From Prostheceraeus crozeri (lineage: Eukaryota > Platyhelminthes > Polycladida > Euryleptidae), in the NCBI GenBank assembly GCA_907163375.1, contig CAJQUW010007770.1:1-64000 (forward strand): a DNA stretch of 64,000 nt, in the 5' to 3' direction. The position numbers and the translations under genes were made by a program. Shown here one piece after another: positions 44,821 to 57,849 of the stretch. The stretch's first letter is position 1; each line of letters opens with the position of its first letter. The notes under the pieces are model-generated. The model was given only the letters and a program-made list of their open reading frames with translations. It was not told the DNA's origin and ran no database searches.

Positions 44821-46135
44821 ACCTTTTCCTTTCAGATATTCTTTTAAAAAAATCTGTTTTCAGATACTTTTTAAACTACTGGCCATAGAGTAAATATATT
44901 AGGTAGAGTGGTAACTCCGCATTTATTAAATCCCCAATGTGTATACACTTTCGATTTTATTAAATGAACTCGAGGGGATGCAATTGGGTATTGTCACCAA
45001 ATGTATCATATGTAAATTTTTACAGTTTTGCAGAAATTACAACGGAATTGAGTGATCATGATTGTAATGCTGAAGGAATGATGGTATTTCACATATTCTC
45101 ATGACAGCCTTGGAGATTCAATGTTTGTTAAATTAGCAATTCGATGGGTTCCTATTACTTTCATGCTCAACCTCAAAAGTATTTTCTTAAGCGTGATCAT
45201 ATCACAGACAACTTGCCACTGGTAGAGAAAAATCACAATCAAAGACAATGATTTCAATAAACTTTGAAAGATATAATTGGGTCCACATTACCATTCAGAT
45301 TCAAGAAATGAAACATAGATTTAGTGAATCATAAAATCATGCCGATGAAAATTGAATTAATATCTTGAAACTTCAGCCAACAAAGCACGGATAATAACGC
45401 GACTTTTTCATGAAGACTTTCATTATAATACGATTCATGAAATTCCCTTGATAATCAACTTGATTTCCGCTTAGTTAGGATGCTTATAGCAAATATTTAT
45501 TCCTTTGATATCCAACTTGTTTCATACTACTTATATAGGGACGTCATCTCGGTAGTGATGCAAATGGAAAATTTTCCAGAAAATTTTCCGGAAAATTTTC
45601 CAATTTTTTCAAACTTTTCCGGAAAATTTTCCGTTGGAAAATTTTGAAATTTATTTTTTGGTGATTGACGTTTTTGCCTTTGTTTTGGAGACTTATTATA
45701 GTCGTTTGAAAAGACTATGTAATATTCAAAGACTGAAAACTTCTCTATCATCCCTGTATGTTAACTTTTGTAACCAACTGCACCTTTTCCATGTCTATTT
45801 CAGATCTTTCCAAATGAATTTCAGACATTAGATGGATTTCAGATTTCTCTAGCTGAATTTCAGATATCTGTCAGAAACTCAACTTTGAAAAGATCTTAAA
45901 TTCAACTGTAGATCTCCAGTTCATGTGGATCATATCTGAAATTCATTTGGGCAGTTCTGAAATCGAATTGGAACTATCTGAACCATCTGAACTAGAAATG
46001 GAAGATGTGTATCCTCAGCGAAGATGTCGGACAATAGGCCAGAAGCTAGAGGTTATCATAGATATTCTTTTACTCATCACAGATATCTTTAGAGACCAAA
46101 TATCTCACGAATTTACAGTCTTTATGTCTTCCAAT
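44821..46135. other. Intergenic stretch with a dispersed repeat and palindromes
   Basis: 44886-44972 is the inverted partner of 28551-28639. At 45563-45640 the palindrome GGAAAATTTTCC is repeated about five times. At 45790-45985, CTGAATTTCAGAT-type words recur in both orientations, giving a weakly repetitive tract like those inside the TIRs of the Tc1-like element at 3353. An open frame crosses into the LINE from 45923 but the part before about 46140 has no recognisable homology. Confidence 0.5.
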
Positions 46136-46139
46136 ATGG

Positions 46140-47449
46140 TCGCTCATGAATGCTGCGTGGACTGTGTGCTTATACGTGAACGTATTTTTCCAACAAGATG
46201 GAAATTTAGCCACATTGCCCCAATACCAAAATCAGGGAAATTCGATATGAGCAATATTCGGCCGATATCACTCTTGCCGCTTCCAGGTAAGCTGCTTGAG
46301 TATTTTGTCCTGAGTGGAACAGTAAAGAGCAATCTCATCAATTCTTTTGGCAATAATCAATTTGGTGGAAGACCAGGCTCATCAACTACTGCCGCACTAA
46401 TCAAACTCATGGATGATGCAACGCTACTTCTAGACCGACATGATATTGGTGGTTTGCATATTATTTCATATGATTTCAAAAAAGCGTTTGACAAATTGAG
46501 ACATGACATCATTATCCAGAAATTGTCAGAAACCAACGTTCCTCGAGGTTTTCTACATCTTACTTACAGCTACTTGGAAGATCGTAAACAAGCCGCAAGG
46601 ATTGGAGATAACATCAGCACAACCACGAACATTCTGTCAGGTGTACCGCAAGGATCTCTTATTGGCTCTTACTTGTATTGTGTGGTCGCAGTATCTCAAA
46701 TACCTGTTCATCACTCAACCCGGATGATCAAGTATATTGATGACGTGACTTTATGCATCCCGATTTTTAAAACTCAAGTTTGTTCCAATGTATCTGAAGA
46801 ACATGCGAACATAAGCAGCTGGTCACTGGCAAACGGACTCTCTCTGAACTATGACAAATGCAAGTCCCTCTTCATTCGTAAAGTGCCTAGTTGTTTGCCT
46901 ACACTATTGAATAATGTCAAGGATGTCGATGAAATGCGTATCTTGGGAGTTATACTCAACAGCCAATTGAGATGGGACAGTCACATTACCAAGCAGATTA
47001 GGACCGCAAGTCAGCGTATGTATGGGTTGAGAATTCTGAAGCCTCTGGTACCACCTTCTTCCCTCGCAGCTATCTACCATTCTCTCATCCGAAGTTTGTT
47101 CGAATATGCATCGAGTGTCTTTATTCAATTGCCTGCCCATCTCGAATCTCGTTTGAATCGTTTTCAAAACCGAATCCATAAAATGGTATGTTCGCTGGTA
47201 CTTTCGAGGTACAGATTGCCCTTGCAGCAAGTTTCCACCACTCAAGCGTCGACGTGAAGAAGCTGCTGTCAAACTCTTCCATCTCTCTTCGAAGAACGAG
47301 AATCATATTCTCCACGGCATTATGCCAGACATCTCATGTCGATCCGGTCGTTATCTTCAACCCTACAGTGCAACATCTAGACGTTTTAATTCATTTGTAC
47401 CTTATACGTGTACATGTGCATTATTTGAAGGCATTCTTGTTCAGTAGAA
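46140..47449 (+). pseudogene. Non-LTR retrotransposon reverse transcriptase, 5'-truncated
   Basis: RVT_1-type domains appear in order: FSHIAPIPKSGK and NIRPISLLPLPGKLLE (fingers), NQFGGRPGSSTT, motif A IISYDFKKAFDKLR, SGVPQGSLIGSYLY (motif B), KYIDDVTL (motif C, with YIDD), LNYDKCKSLFI, MRILGVILNSQLRWD, and a C-terminal thumb with LIRSLFEYASSVF. The long frame ends at 47257. A frameshift near 47240 leads to the usual C-terminal block KLFHLSSKNENHILHG and a stop at about 47449. An endonuclease domain and ORF1 are missing. The apparent N-terminal 70 residues of the open frame are fortuitous. The copy is recent enough to have kept 350 codons open. Confidence 0.88.
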
Positions 47450-47652
47450 CTTTGCTTTCTTATTTCTATTTTCTGATATTTTATTGAAGTATACCCAAGT
47501 ACCCAAGTGTACTATATGCCTATAGGACTAAGTACTCTTTCATACTATACTCGTACATGTAATATATCAATCGTCCATTGTTTCCAAAGTGTATTCATCA
47601 AGTGTTTTGTCAATGATTTTCATTCTCAATATAGATCATCTACTTCTAAGGC

Positions 47653-47979
47653 ATGTTGAAGGAGATGGTCGTTTTCGAAAGAGACCATTGGTTCGATGTA
47701 TCAATCAAATGTGGTCATAATTGTGATTTCTCTTATGTTGGTGAATCTTCCAGAACTTTAGAGAAACGGGAAAAGGAACATTCTCGTTTGATGCGGGAAT
47801 GGGATGTGGACAAATCCGAATTGGCCAAGCACGCGACGGTTAGTGGATTCCATGAAGGTTGTAGATCAAGAGTGTTGCTGGAAAGACGCATTGTCAAAGA
47901 ATCTTTGCGGACAAGGAAACTTAAATCACGCAATCGGACTGAAATTGATCTTGGTTCCTTTTACGATGGTATCATCTAG
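47653..47979 (+). pseudogene. Penelope-type GIY-YIG endonuclease fragment
   Basis: The frame contains CGHNCDFSYVGESSRTLEKR and EHSRLMREWDVDKSELAKHA, which match the zinc-linked entry, the (Y/V)-G-E-x-x-R motif and the following His of the GIY-YIG nuclease that forms the C-terminus of Penelope-like proteins. LLERRIVKESLRTRKL and NRTEIDLGSFYD complete the domain. The reverse transcriptase part is absent. It is a different sequence from the element at 43855-44600. It follows the LINE by 200 bp, on the same strand, but the two are unrelated. Confidence 0.75.
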
Positions 47980-48827
47980 TTGTTTGATAAACATATATTT
48001 TAGCTTAGATGACTTGTGCTTTTAGTTTATATGCTAGTAATGTCTCATGTACGGTATTTTTATCTTTATTATCCAAATGCATTTTGTAGCGCTCTATGTA
48101 GATATTCATGTCTGGAACTTCATGCGTATAGTACTGATCTACATTTGATTAATGCTGACCGCGATAAGTAAACACAGAGGACATTCGCTTGATAATGGTC
48201 TGTGGTACTGGCTGAAAGCGCTCGTAAAGAAAATTTAGTTTTCGATTATCTTCATCAGATACCTGGATCATTCTTCGAATAATTAAAGGATGGCCAATTG
48301 CTCTAATTTATTTTCACAATGTAATGGATCGAAATTTTAAATGAAAGATTCCTCCTCATATGGACATTCATCAAACTGAAATATTCCAACGAGAGTTTGT
48401 TCTGGGCTCAGATCTCCTGACCTCAGTGGAATTGGGAACTATTGGTCACTTTATGAAAGACAAAGTAGCATCTCATCGCCCAACGCCCGAGATTGATTTG
48501 ATAAACGTTAGTAGGACTCCACGAGCCGAGGAAATCACAGCAGAATTCTGCCGAATCCTTGTTTTTAGTTGCTTACACTAGACAGAATGGAAGCTGTCCC
48601 AAAACAAAGGATGTTCACCCAAATTTTGAATGCACATTAATTCAACGAATAAACTAACAAATTGAGTGAAATTCAAAATTTAGAATTAAATATATGTTGA
48701 TGATGACAATTGAGTTCTGAAAAGTTAAACATTCTTTACATTCCTATGTTCAATATGTAGGTGGGCTTAAGTTTCTGGTCACGATAATCGAGCGCTAGGT
48801 CAAAGTTATAAATGCCCATGCAAAGCG
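47980..48827. other. Intergenic stretch without supported gene
   Basis: A 73-codon open frame at 48360-48581 has no domain I recognise. No repeat or RNA gene is evident. Confidence 0.45.
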
Positions 48828-48883
48828 CATGTTTGGGGTGTTCCGAAATTACGCGTGAATCACGCGTGGCATGTCACCTAGTG
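48828..48883 (+). mobile_element. Right end of the CACTA-ended family, copy C
   Basis: ATGTTTGGGGTGTTCCGAAA, then ACGCGTGAATCACGCGTGG and CATGTCACCTAGTG, match the right ends of copies A and B. Upstream of 48828 the similarity stops, so this is a fragment or a solo end. Confidence 0.85.
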
Positions 48884-49794
48884 TGTTGTGAAGGTGAACC
48901 AGGCCGGCAAACGGTTTCACTGGTTATATACTAACCTCCTTCTCACTGAGATGAGGGCTTTATTGTTATTTGTAAAGATCCGTCGAAGACAGTGGAAGTC
49001 TAGCATGTGGAGATAGAGAAACTCTCAGTCTTTGAATATTGCATGGTCTTTAGTTTTCGAATATACAACGTTTATTGATGTAATCGAAACGTGCTACTAA
49101 AATTAACCCACGCCCCGCCTGGCGAATTTTTTTGAATATCTTTTAAACCAAGCAAGCTGTGGCCATCAGATTTCTAGTAGCATACTTCCTACGTATGATG
49201 CAACTTTTGACGGAAGGACAATGATTTTGGCGTGAGACTAGATTTGAATGATTTCGGTATATATTCACTTCTAATGTAATATTGCGGTATCAATTCTTGA
49301 TAAAATATGTTGAGACTACAAAAAAAAAGATTCTTCCTATTTATATAGAAACATTCACAAGTGCAAAATCTTTGAATTTGAAATTACATGCTTTTTTTAT
49401 ATGCATGTTTGAAATAATTTTAGTACTTTTTAGATCTGCATTTTGCAATTTTGCGATCAAATTGCTTTAAGCTTCATAGTCTCAATAAAAGTCATCGATT
49501 TGGGATGTTTCTTCACCTGCACAAACTAAATAGGCTGCTAAAATGTGCAATTGTAGTGATAATTGAGCTGAACTAAAAGTTTGAACTATTTGACCTTTGA
49601 CCTTCACCATAGCCCAGGGATATCCTTAGAAATAAAAGTAATGCAGTTTTTTCGGAATCCCGATTCAATGCGTATTCGATTGATGTGCGGTTTGACAGAA
49701 TTTGTGCAATAGTTAATGCACAGAATTAAATAGTTTGTTTATCTGCTTCGGTTTGCTAGATGTGTAATTAATTCGAAATCAACGGCACCTCCAG
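48884..49794. other. Intergenic stretch without supported gene
   Basis: No coding region, RNA gene or repeat is convincing. Confidence 0.45.
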
Positions 49795-50220
49795 GAATTT
49801 ATTAAGTGGGCAAAAAGGAATCCCTAATACCTTACAGAGATAGGAAAAAAGTCGTGCGTCGCTTGCAGATTGATGTCAGTTCAAGCAAAATCCTTTGATT
49901 GCCACCATTCCTTCAGACTTGAAGAATTCAGATCATTGCGCACAAGTTTTCTTCATAATGTTGGCCCTTCCGATCATTATTAAAAAAAGTAGCAGGCGCA
50001 CGAAAATTAGTTCACTTGATGATCTCACCATCGTCTTCACACCATTCCTTACTGCATTATTGCATACGCTGAATCGAATGTTAGCTGGATCACGTGTGAT
50101 GTTGTTTGTGCGAAGTGATATCACAGCACGCACGCATCTCTCACTGGCTCTGGGGTCCTCTGCTGACAGCTTATTGTTTGCCATTTCCAATAGCATGCGA
50201 TACACAAATAATCCATTCAA
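49795..50220. repeat. Dispersed repeat, copy 2 (partner at 20697-21180)
   Basis: 49795-50010 matches 20931-21180 inverted. A minus-strand frame of 95 codons (49933-50220) ends with FLIMIGRANIMKKTCAQ, the counterpart of the other copy's C-terminus. The N-terminal halves differ, so homology is confined to the 3' part. Confidence 0.6.
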
Positions 50221-51169
50221 GAAGGAGCAAGTTGTCTAATTCTGTGACGTGCCATTTCGATATTAAGACTACATATAGCCGTTCCTTTCTAGGAAACCGA
50301 AGCGCGCGCAGATGAATTTAATTCTGTGGGTACAATAGTTTGGGAGATCAGGAGGTGTCGCATTCGGAAAAACACCCCAATGGGGCGAGGGTTAAGTTTT
50401 GACAACGGCGTCGCTTCTGCATCCTTCATAAGCGTTCAATGACATTTGCAGCCGAACTCACCCGCTTTATTAAATCTGCAAACAACTCCCATCCTCATCT
50501 TGCAGGAAATATCATTCCAGAATTCTGATTTCCAGTTCATCATTGCACATTTCTGCAATCCATGCATGTCATTTGGCTGATTTTTGTCCCAATTTCTGCA
50601 ATTCGAATCAATGCGTCATTCATTGAACAGCAGGTGAATCTTACAGCACATTTTCACTATGCGTGCAGCTTGTATAGCCTTTGTCAACACAACAACGTGA
50701 TTAATAAAGCTATTTTCACTAAACCGAAAGAACATCGGATGCTCATGTATTGTCGGGTATGGCAGAGAACTAAGTTGTAACTGAACAACATCGGCATGTA
50801 CGTGTGTGGCTCGACTGGTTTCTCTCACTTGAGCTCTTAGGGACAAGTTTTATTTATCTTATAAGATATATCTTATCTTTATCTTATAATCCTATAGGAT
50901 TAGTTTTATGGGACAAGCTTCTGGAACCAAGTTCCTTCTAATATTCGGAAACTTCCTCCCCGATCGGAGACGGTTCGGACTTACTTGCTATCGTATATCC
51001 GGAAGAAAAGTGGAATAACTTAATTTCTTGTATTTTCTTTACTTCATTACTTGAAAACTTGTAAATTTAGTCACATGCATGTCACATGTCGTGAATATAA
51101 TTATAATTGAACTAGGTTTTCAAGCCATCTCCTCTTCACGTGTTGCAACTCGTGCAAGTTGCTCATAGG

Positions 51170-52039
51170 TAGGGCATTTTTTTATGACATGTCATGTTTT
51201 TAGGGTGAGGAAATATTGTCATATTTCCTGTGTCTCATCATGTGTAGTCATATTTTGGTCATTTTGCTGTAGTTTTAGACTGTTAGAGTTGTCAGGAAGT
51301 AGATATAGAAATGACCGATGTTTGCAGAATGACGCAATATTGGTCTTCTCAGCAGCGGGATGCAGTTTGAGGACAGTTCCAATGCATGTATTGCCTACAC
51401 TGTAAACTGTCACCTCCTAAAATCGAAGAATTCTTCATCCTAAAGCGCGAAACACTAGACTTTTAGGAGGTTGCGTGAAATAGAATGTTGACATCCTAAA
51501 GAGAACAATAACATTAGTGCGCTAGCCCCCTAAAACGCTTTGTTTTAGGATTTTTTTGTTAGTTAGTGTTCCGCTTTAGTGTGTGATTTAGGAGGTGCTG
51601 GTTTAGAGTGTACAAATATGAATATTATCGGCGGCGCCAGGATTGGCTCGTCTGTGGTCTGCCCGCCCTTGTCAGCCAACCGCTACTTCGGTAGAGCGTT
51701 CTTCTCCATGTTGAAGATGCTATGCAAAGACTGACCTTTTTTGACATCAAATGAAGTAAATTGCTGTTTTGCACAACAAGCTGTAAATGAATACATTTTG
51801 GTAGAAGCTTGAATAAATCGTTTTATTTGTCTTAAATTGAACTTTTTAACTCTTTGCTTGAAAATGGAAACTTAATTTTTGCTATATTTTAAGATTTTTA
51901 CATCTTGTCAAAACTACAATTTACGATTTTTAGGTAATATTTTGGTCACATTTTGAGTTTTTTAGGTCATTTTTAGGTTATATTTTAAGCTTTCTTAGGT
52001 CAAGTTCTTCGATTTTGAGGTCATAAAAAAATTGCCCTA
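51170..52039. mobile_element. Non-autonomous element with TAGGGCA(A)TTTTTTTATGAC ends
   Basis: The left end TAGGGCATTTTTTTATGAC and, on the minus strand, TAGGGCAATTTTTTTATGAC are inverted copies. Just inside, (T)TTTTAGG(T)-type words recur on the right. No target duplication is certain. It encloses the 213-bp element at 51398-51610. Confidence 0.6.
51398..51610. mobile_element. 213-bp MITE with TA target duplication
   Basis: TA lies at 51396-51397 and 51611-51612. Inverted ends are CACTGTAAACTGTCACCTCC and CACTCTAAACCAGCACCTCC (minus strand), and subterminal TCCTAAA / TTTAGGA words follow on both sides. No coding capacity. Confidence 0.85.
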
Positions 52040-53062
52040 CTTTTAAAGTTGGGAGGAGAGGTAGTTGGAAGCTCCAGTTAGGAATCAGATGCATCAAGTA
52101 AAAGCATTGTATTATGGAAAACTTGTGATACAGTGATAAGCTAATTACATGTATCTATGAATTGCACTGTAGACATTTTCAATATCAGCAAGAGTCCTTT
52201 TAAGTAATGCATCTTCCTGTTGCCCACTCCATCTACTCTCAAAGGATGTTCTTTGGATACTCCTCTATGTGGATATGCATGAGCTCTTTCTTGGAGGTTG
52301 CTGCTCAGAGAGATCACGCTTCTGACGACAGTCTGAATCTTATCTTCAAATCTTGCTCTGTCGATAAAGGCGTACTCCGGATGTTATTCTATCTGTTACG
52401 ATATATAGCAGTTATGGTGGAAGAGAAGTCATCCGACCTGACTATTGACAGTGAAAGTTGCTTCGTTAGGTCGCGAGAGCATCTTGTTCCACACAGCAGA
52501 AACCCCATCTATACAGGGCTCTGTAGCGCTGATTCGACCTACTCCGTAACTTCAAAAGTAAAACTCCGAATCACATGGAATTCATGGATCAACATATTTC
52601 GGTTGAGAAGGTGGCATCCGTTTTCTCCAACTCTCTCATGTGTAGCAAAAAATAGCAATTCAAAAGCTACTTGACCGATTTTTGAGAGCTTTGCGGATTC
52701 ACCAGATTTTAGCTAGAAATCTCCGCTATGATTGATATTTATGATGACAAACCAGCTAATGTACTGAGAAGCTACCTATGAATATAAAGAGACTGATAGT
52801 TTTGATTTTACAAGGAATACAACTCAAATATACGCATGTGAAATTTGGAAGATATTCATTTCAAAGCAGGCACTTAAATTCATCTGTGAAATATTGTTCT
52901 ACAGTTCTAAAATGACTACTTAATGAGGATGCATGTGCTAAGAGTTTCAATAACTATTATCCACATAACATTTAAATTTCTAACACTAAATGCGACATGT
53001 ATGATGCAATGAAGGATCACTGTGATTGAAAGCTTCTGTATTCACTAATTAGCATGACTTAC
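52040..53062. other. Intergenic or intronic stretch
   Basis: A 155-codon plus-strand frame (52207-52674) is the longest here but shows no domain, and it lies downstream of a minus-strand lectin exon, so this may be intron of that gene. I do not assign it a function. Confidence 0.35.
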
Positions 53063-53312
53063 GTGTAATTTGAATTTCCGTAAAGCCATTTGAATTTACC
53101 AGCTGAATTTCTTTTGTATCCAATGTATGCCAAACATCGAGAATTCATCCCACAAAGCCGGCAATTTTGGTGTTGGTTCTTTTGTGTAATACTCTTTATC
53201 GTGTTTTCATCCTCCGCATTTTCAATAGTAGCGAGCCATCCACCCACATGTTTACAGAAAGAAACCGCCTCGTCAAAATTGTATGCGCCGTTGTAAAACT
53301 GAAACTTTTGAA
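53063..53312 (-). CDS. C-type lectin-like domain exon
   Basis: Bounded by an acceptor (TGTATTTGTGTTTTCAG before 53312) and a donor (ACAC then GTAAGT at 53062), this 250-bp internal exon encodes FQFYNGAYNFDEAVSFCKHV followed by GGWLATIENAEDENTIKSI. That is the N-terminal half of a C-type lectin fold: beta strand, helix alpha1 with its conserved Cys, the GG-x-L-A block, and helix alpha2. It continues with a Cys-rich C-x2-C-x6-C segment and IGYKRNSAGKFKWLYG, near the W-I-G-like core. Such domains bind carbohydrates or proteins, usually extracellularly. The carbohydrate-site half (EPN/QPD-type and WND-type motifs) would be in the next exon, which I cannot find in the window. Host gene, minus strand. 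Confidence 0.82.
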
Positions 53313-56300
53313 CTGAAAACACAAATACAATTTCATAACTGTGCAATGCACGGCGAGAATCAGTTACGCATGATTTGCTTCTGGTAAAATACATGTAATG
53401 CTTGATCAATTAAAATACGCATGTTGTTATCAAGTAAATCCAAGTACTGCAAAATAAATTTCAAGCTAAAATTCACCTCAAAATTGTTAATGATTGACAA
53501 AAGCAAAAGGGCAACTTCTTTTTGTTTAGGTCCACCTAGTTCCATCGAATTTTGAAGACGCTTGACGCCGAAGAACTATTTTGTTTGTACACTGACTTTA
53601 GTAAAAGTTTGAAATAATGAAGATGGGCAGGACATTTTTTGTTACCGTGGTAGGAGCCCAAAAACTTTTGATGGTTAGCTCAATATCTTTATTTGCCCGA
53701 GTACTTTCACAATACAACGTACTGCATTCTCAAGGGCCTGACAATCAATGCCAACGAGAGACACATCGTGAACAACGCAGAGTGAACAACTATCACAGAA
53801 ACAGTACGCAAGAACTAAGAATTGCTAGACGAAGTAAAAGTCAAAGGCATATCACTATCTACTGCTAAAAACATTCAAGATGCTTGATAATAAGACAAAT
53901 GAAGTCAAGGAAAGGAAAATCACAGCACCATGTTAACATAGAATAGATCAAAGCAAAAAGGACCAAGAATCACTCAGACTGAAATTCACTTTTTAGTAAA
54001 AGTTCGACCTAAAAAGAAAGGGGAGTTACATTTTGCCTTTATGAATATTAATACGATCTCCCTTCGTTTGGTCAACTGTGCAGATGACAAAATCTGTCAA
54101 AGATCCCTTTTCTATCAGTTATACTTTGAATCACTGAGAGGTCAAATTTGTGACTTATTTTGAAAGGTTCATTTTTCAAAATCTGAAAATTGCCACCTTT
54201 TTATTTTCTGGTAGTCATCGAAAAGAGCACTGAAAATGCAGATGTTATGTGAATATTGATAAATGAAATTTTTATCGTCGGGGAACATGGTGAAAAATAT
54301 GCATAAACTATCATGGGGTGGAGAATACCGCACAAATTACACAGACCGTTAAATGCATAAAATGAATAAGGCTAAGTGATTTTGAAAAAAGTATACGCCT
54401 GAAGAAAGTTACTTACAAAAATTTTGGAATTTGAAAAGTTTTTGATTTTCCATTAGCGATGGTTGAATGAAAAGGGACATAAAAAATGTTATCGCTATCC
54501 CTAGCTCCATTGTTGACTGAATTCCGGTCGCAGTTTTCCGTACGGTACACCTGCACAATATTGCTAAATCTCCAAATTAATTTCCCTTAAACGCATGCTA
54601 AAAAAGTACTGAGCTTGATATTCCAAAAACTGTCTCTGTAGAATTTTGTATGCGACGTAATTGCAGATAAGAATAGATGTCCATGCGTCTACATAAATCC
54701 TATGATTCATCACTAATGACAACCAGATGTCATAATTTTAATTTAGACATGGATAGATCGATAGATGTAGTCAAGTTCCATCATAGAAGTGGATAATAGT
54801 ACACTAGAATGGAAGTTCGATATCTTGCCTATGTGCAATGATGCATGGACTTCTATAATATAGCATCTGGACAGATATCTAAAATAGCACGTATACGAGA
54901 TGAGGCTGATATTGTATTTCATATTGGTGCATTTAAGCATGTATCGGTTGATTAATTTTCGTGATAATGTGTAACTATATCTGGAAGATCATACCGATTT
55001 ACATCAATTATGAAGTATAATAATATACAAGTCTCCTTTTCAGTCTGACTTTGCCCATTGGTGAGACTGATAAGAATTTTCAGTCGACTTTTGCACATTG
55101 GCAAATGAGCTATCTGAGGAAACTTTTTCATGTATCAATCAATGTCATTCACATAGATCTGCTGGCTACTATTTTTTTAATTAAATAAAACATTGGAGTG
55201 CTATTTACAGAAATTATTTACGAACACGCAAGATTTTAAAAGAGTTAATCAATAATTAAAGTCAAATAATTAATCCTTTGGAAACAAACTGGCATTTCAG
55301 GTTTACACTTTTACAAATAATAGGTCATATCTTCCCTTTTCCAAGTGAAGCAGCACATCAAATAACACAAAGTGCTACGTTGATCTGTGGATTGGTTATT
55401 GGTTTTGGTTTTACTTCCTGAAATGACTTTATTCATTCGGGAGCTTTCGAAGAACCAACACCAAAGAAAACACTACATCTGTTTGTTGCTTTGCCTTTAA
55501 TGCCATAGTGGCGCAAAGAAGCTCAGAATATTGATGCAACATGCACCAGGATAGAATCGAAGTCTTTATTTTATGAATATTATTCAGAAATAGCCATATC
55601 CATACAAGGTGCTCATTTCGATTGTATGATAGAAGATAATGCAATAGCACTGCAAACTTGTATTATTTTTGCATCACCTAATGAAATTTCATGATCCATC
55701 CTATGAGATATGCATTATCCATACAGGGTCTAAAATCACTGTGTAAAATAAGATAAAAAAGTTCATGATCTTTATTGTGTTGAATTTTTTGATCATTGCA
55801 AGGATGAGTTCAGGAGAATATACTCGTCTGTAACTTTGCAATCAGATTTCTGTCGCTCCGAAATTCAAAAAAGTACGAGTATAGTCTTACTCGTATTCAC
55901 ACATTTTCTACTTTAATTTGAGGCGACGAACGAAGTCAGTTTTCATTTCACATTTGAGGTCTATGCTTCCATATCGATTGAAATTTCTTCTTCTTCTTCT
56001 TGAGGAAGACAATTGTGAAAATGTATTAACTTTGCTACCAAAGAAGAGTAATTTTGGTTTGGTCGTCGGCGTAAATCACATTGTTCTTTATGGATAGATT
56101 CTGTGTCTTATTTTTCAAAGATAAGCAATGAAATGTAGGTGGAAAGTCTTTAAATTTACTGTCATTCTTATACCGGTACACAAACACAGAGCATGTGCTC
56201 AGCATTTTCCTTTCTCCACAAACATCGCTGATGATTTGAAAAACACTAATTAGCAACGCCCGCGGAGCAAGAATAACAAGAATACAATGCACATAACTTC

Positions 56301-57847
56301 TGTATGAATGACATCGATTCAAATAGTCAGCCTCATTTCGTATAGAATGGTCAATGATATCTCTTCAGATTTCTGTCCAGATGCTATATTGTAGAAGTCC
56401 ATGAATGATGGCACATGGAAAAATCTATGGTTTGTAGATCTGCTTCGATCTAAAACATCGTATCATAGTCAAGCTATTTGCCAAGTTGGTTGTAGAAGTT
56501 GTTGACAGTAAATTGCAGGATTTTCATGAAGAGAACTTTAAGTCGGATGGCAGCATTGTTTCATGTGAATTAGCGTACTACCGGTATTCCATGGATTAAT
56601 ATACTGTGTCTATTTGTGGCAGTAATTGACAACTATTTTTCAATACTGGAATACGAATCTAAAATTGGTTCAGAGACATAATCGAATGTGGTCGGTTTAC
56701 TTGTTGTAAGAATATCTCAAGAATTCAAAGATAAAAATTCTAATTATTGGATAATTTCTCTTTCTAGCGGTTAAGTAACCTAGCGCTTTCTGGAATAAAC
56801 ACATTGAAAGCTTCTTTACCGACAGTCATTTATCAGATAAATGAAATGTCGCTGGATCCTTTCAACTAATCAGTAAATAGCTTATGTGATATAGTGTGAT
56901 GATACTTTGGAAGCTCATATTCGAAAGCATGCAAAGGTTTTGAAAATTGTTCAAATATATTGAACAGGGGAACCCTTTTAAGTAAAATGAATACTCTGAG
57001 ATTTCTTCGCCTCTTATTTCAAGCTGGAGCAATGCATGCTCTGTAAATCGACATTACAAGTTGCATATGTGTCTGATTATACTCTTGATTGATTATAGGA
57101 GCGATATTTCAAAATGATGAACGCACAGAACGTTTTAGAGGATTTCCTTCTTTGTCATCCTGTCGTTGGAGTATTTTGTAAATTCACTTTTGCTTTTCTG
57201 TACATGATCTTTGGACTAGGGGCAACAATCCAGATCACAAGTTGACTTGATAATTAAAAATGTCAACCCGAAAACAAGAAAGCCAGTCCGCAAAATTTGC
57301 TTTTTGCCCCAACTAAGTTCCCCCGTCGTGTGCCATAATTTTCATGCAATTTCCATTCTAGGACTTTCTATGGTTTGTTAATTTCTATGAGTTCCATGAT
57401 GTAAGCAAGTTCAATGGTTACTACAGCACCATAGATATTGCATGGTGGGCCTCATAGACAACTTTCAATATTCATGGACTGAAAGATTGATTGATGGCCA
57501 TGGTACAGCATGTCTGCATTGAAAGTATAGAATCATAGAATTAGATCTTTCGTGTACTCGCTCTCTCTGAGCTGCAATTGTGTGTGGACCAATTTCTGGG
57601 ACAGATTTCTGGACTCTGCATTCGGAGTGCTCTTGAGAGCACAATATAACGACACGGCGAAATGTATTCGATGCGCTTGCATTGAAGTTAGTTGGCGATC
57701 ACCGCTTCCTGTGCATGTCTCCCATAATTATACAAATGACATAATAATAATAGTAATAATGTGAATGATTGTGTGTGATTGCAGTGTTCGAGAGGCTTGG
57801 TTGAACCAGTTACTTGCTTTCCCCATATATGCTTGGATATCCATATA
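53313..57847. other. Long A+T-rich stretch, probably intron or intergenic
   Basis: No other lectin exon or gene is convincing over 4.5 kb. A degenerate relative of the 258-bp MITE (GCCCCAACTAAGTTCCCCCG) lies at about 57306-57390. Upstream exons of the lectin gene should be here or beyond, but I do not recognise them. Confidence 0.4.
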
Positions 57848-57849
57848 TA

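Noticed and set aside
45527-45751. 74-codon minus-strand frame rich in Phe, Pro and Lys
   Set aside because: It is only the translation of the GGAAAATTTTCC repeats.
45923-46139. N-terminal 70 residues of the 444-codon frame as part of the reverse transcriptase
   Set aside because: They consist of sequence matching the surrounding CTGAATTTCAGAT repeats and show no family blocks; homology begins near 46140.
48360-48581. 73-codon open frame as a gene
   Set aside because: No recognisable motif and no supporting context.
52207-52674. 155-codon open frame as a gene
   Set aside because: No domain, no splice or promoter context, composition like the surrounding DNA; probably a chance frame within an intron or spacer.
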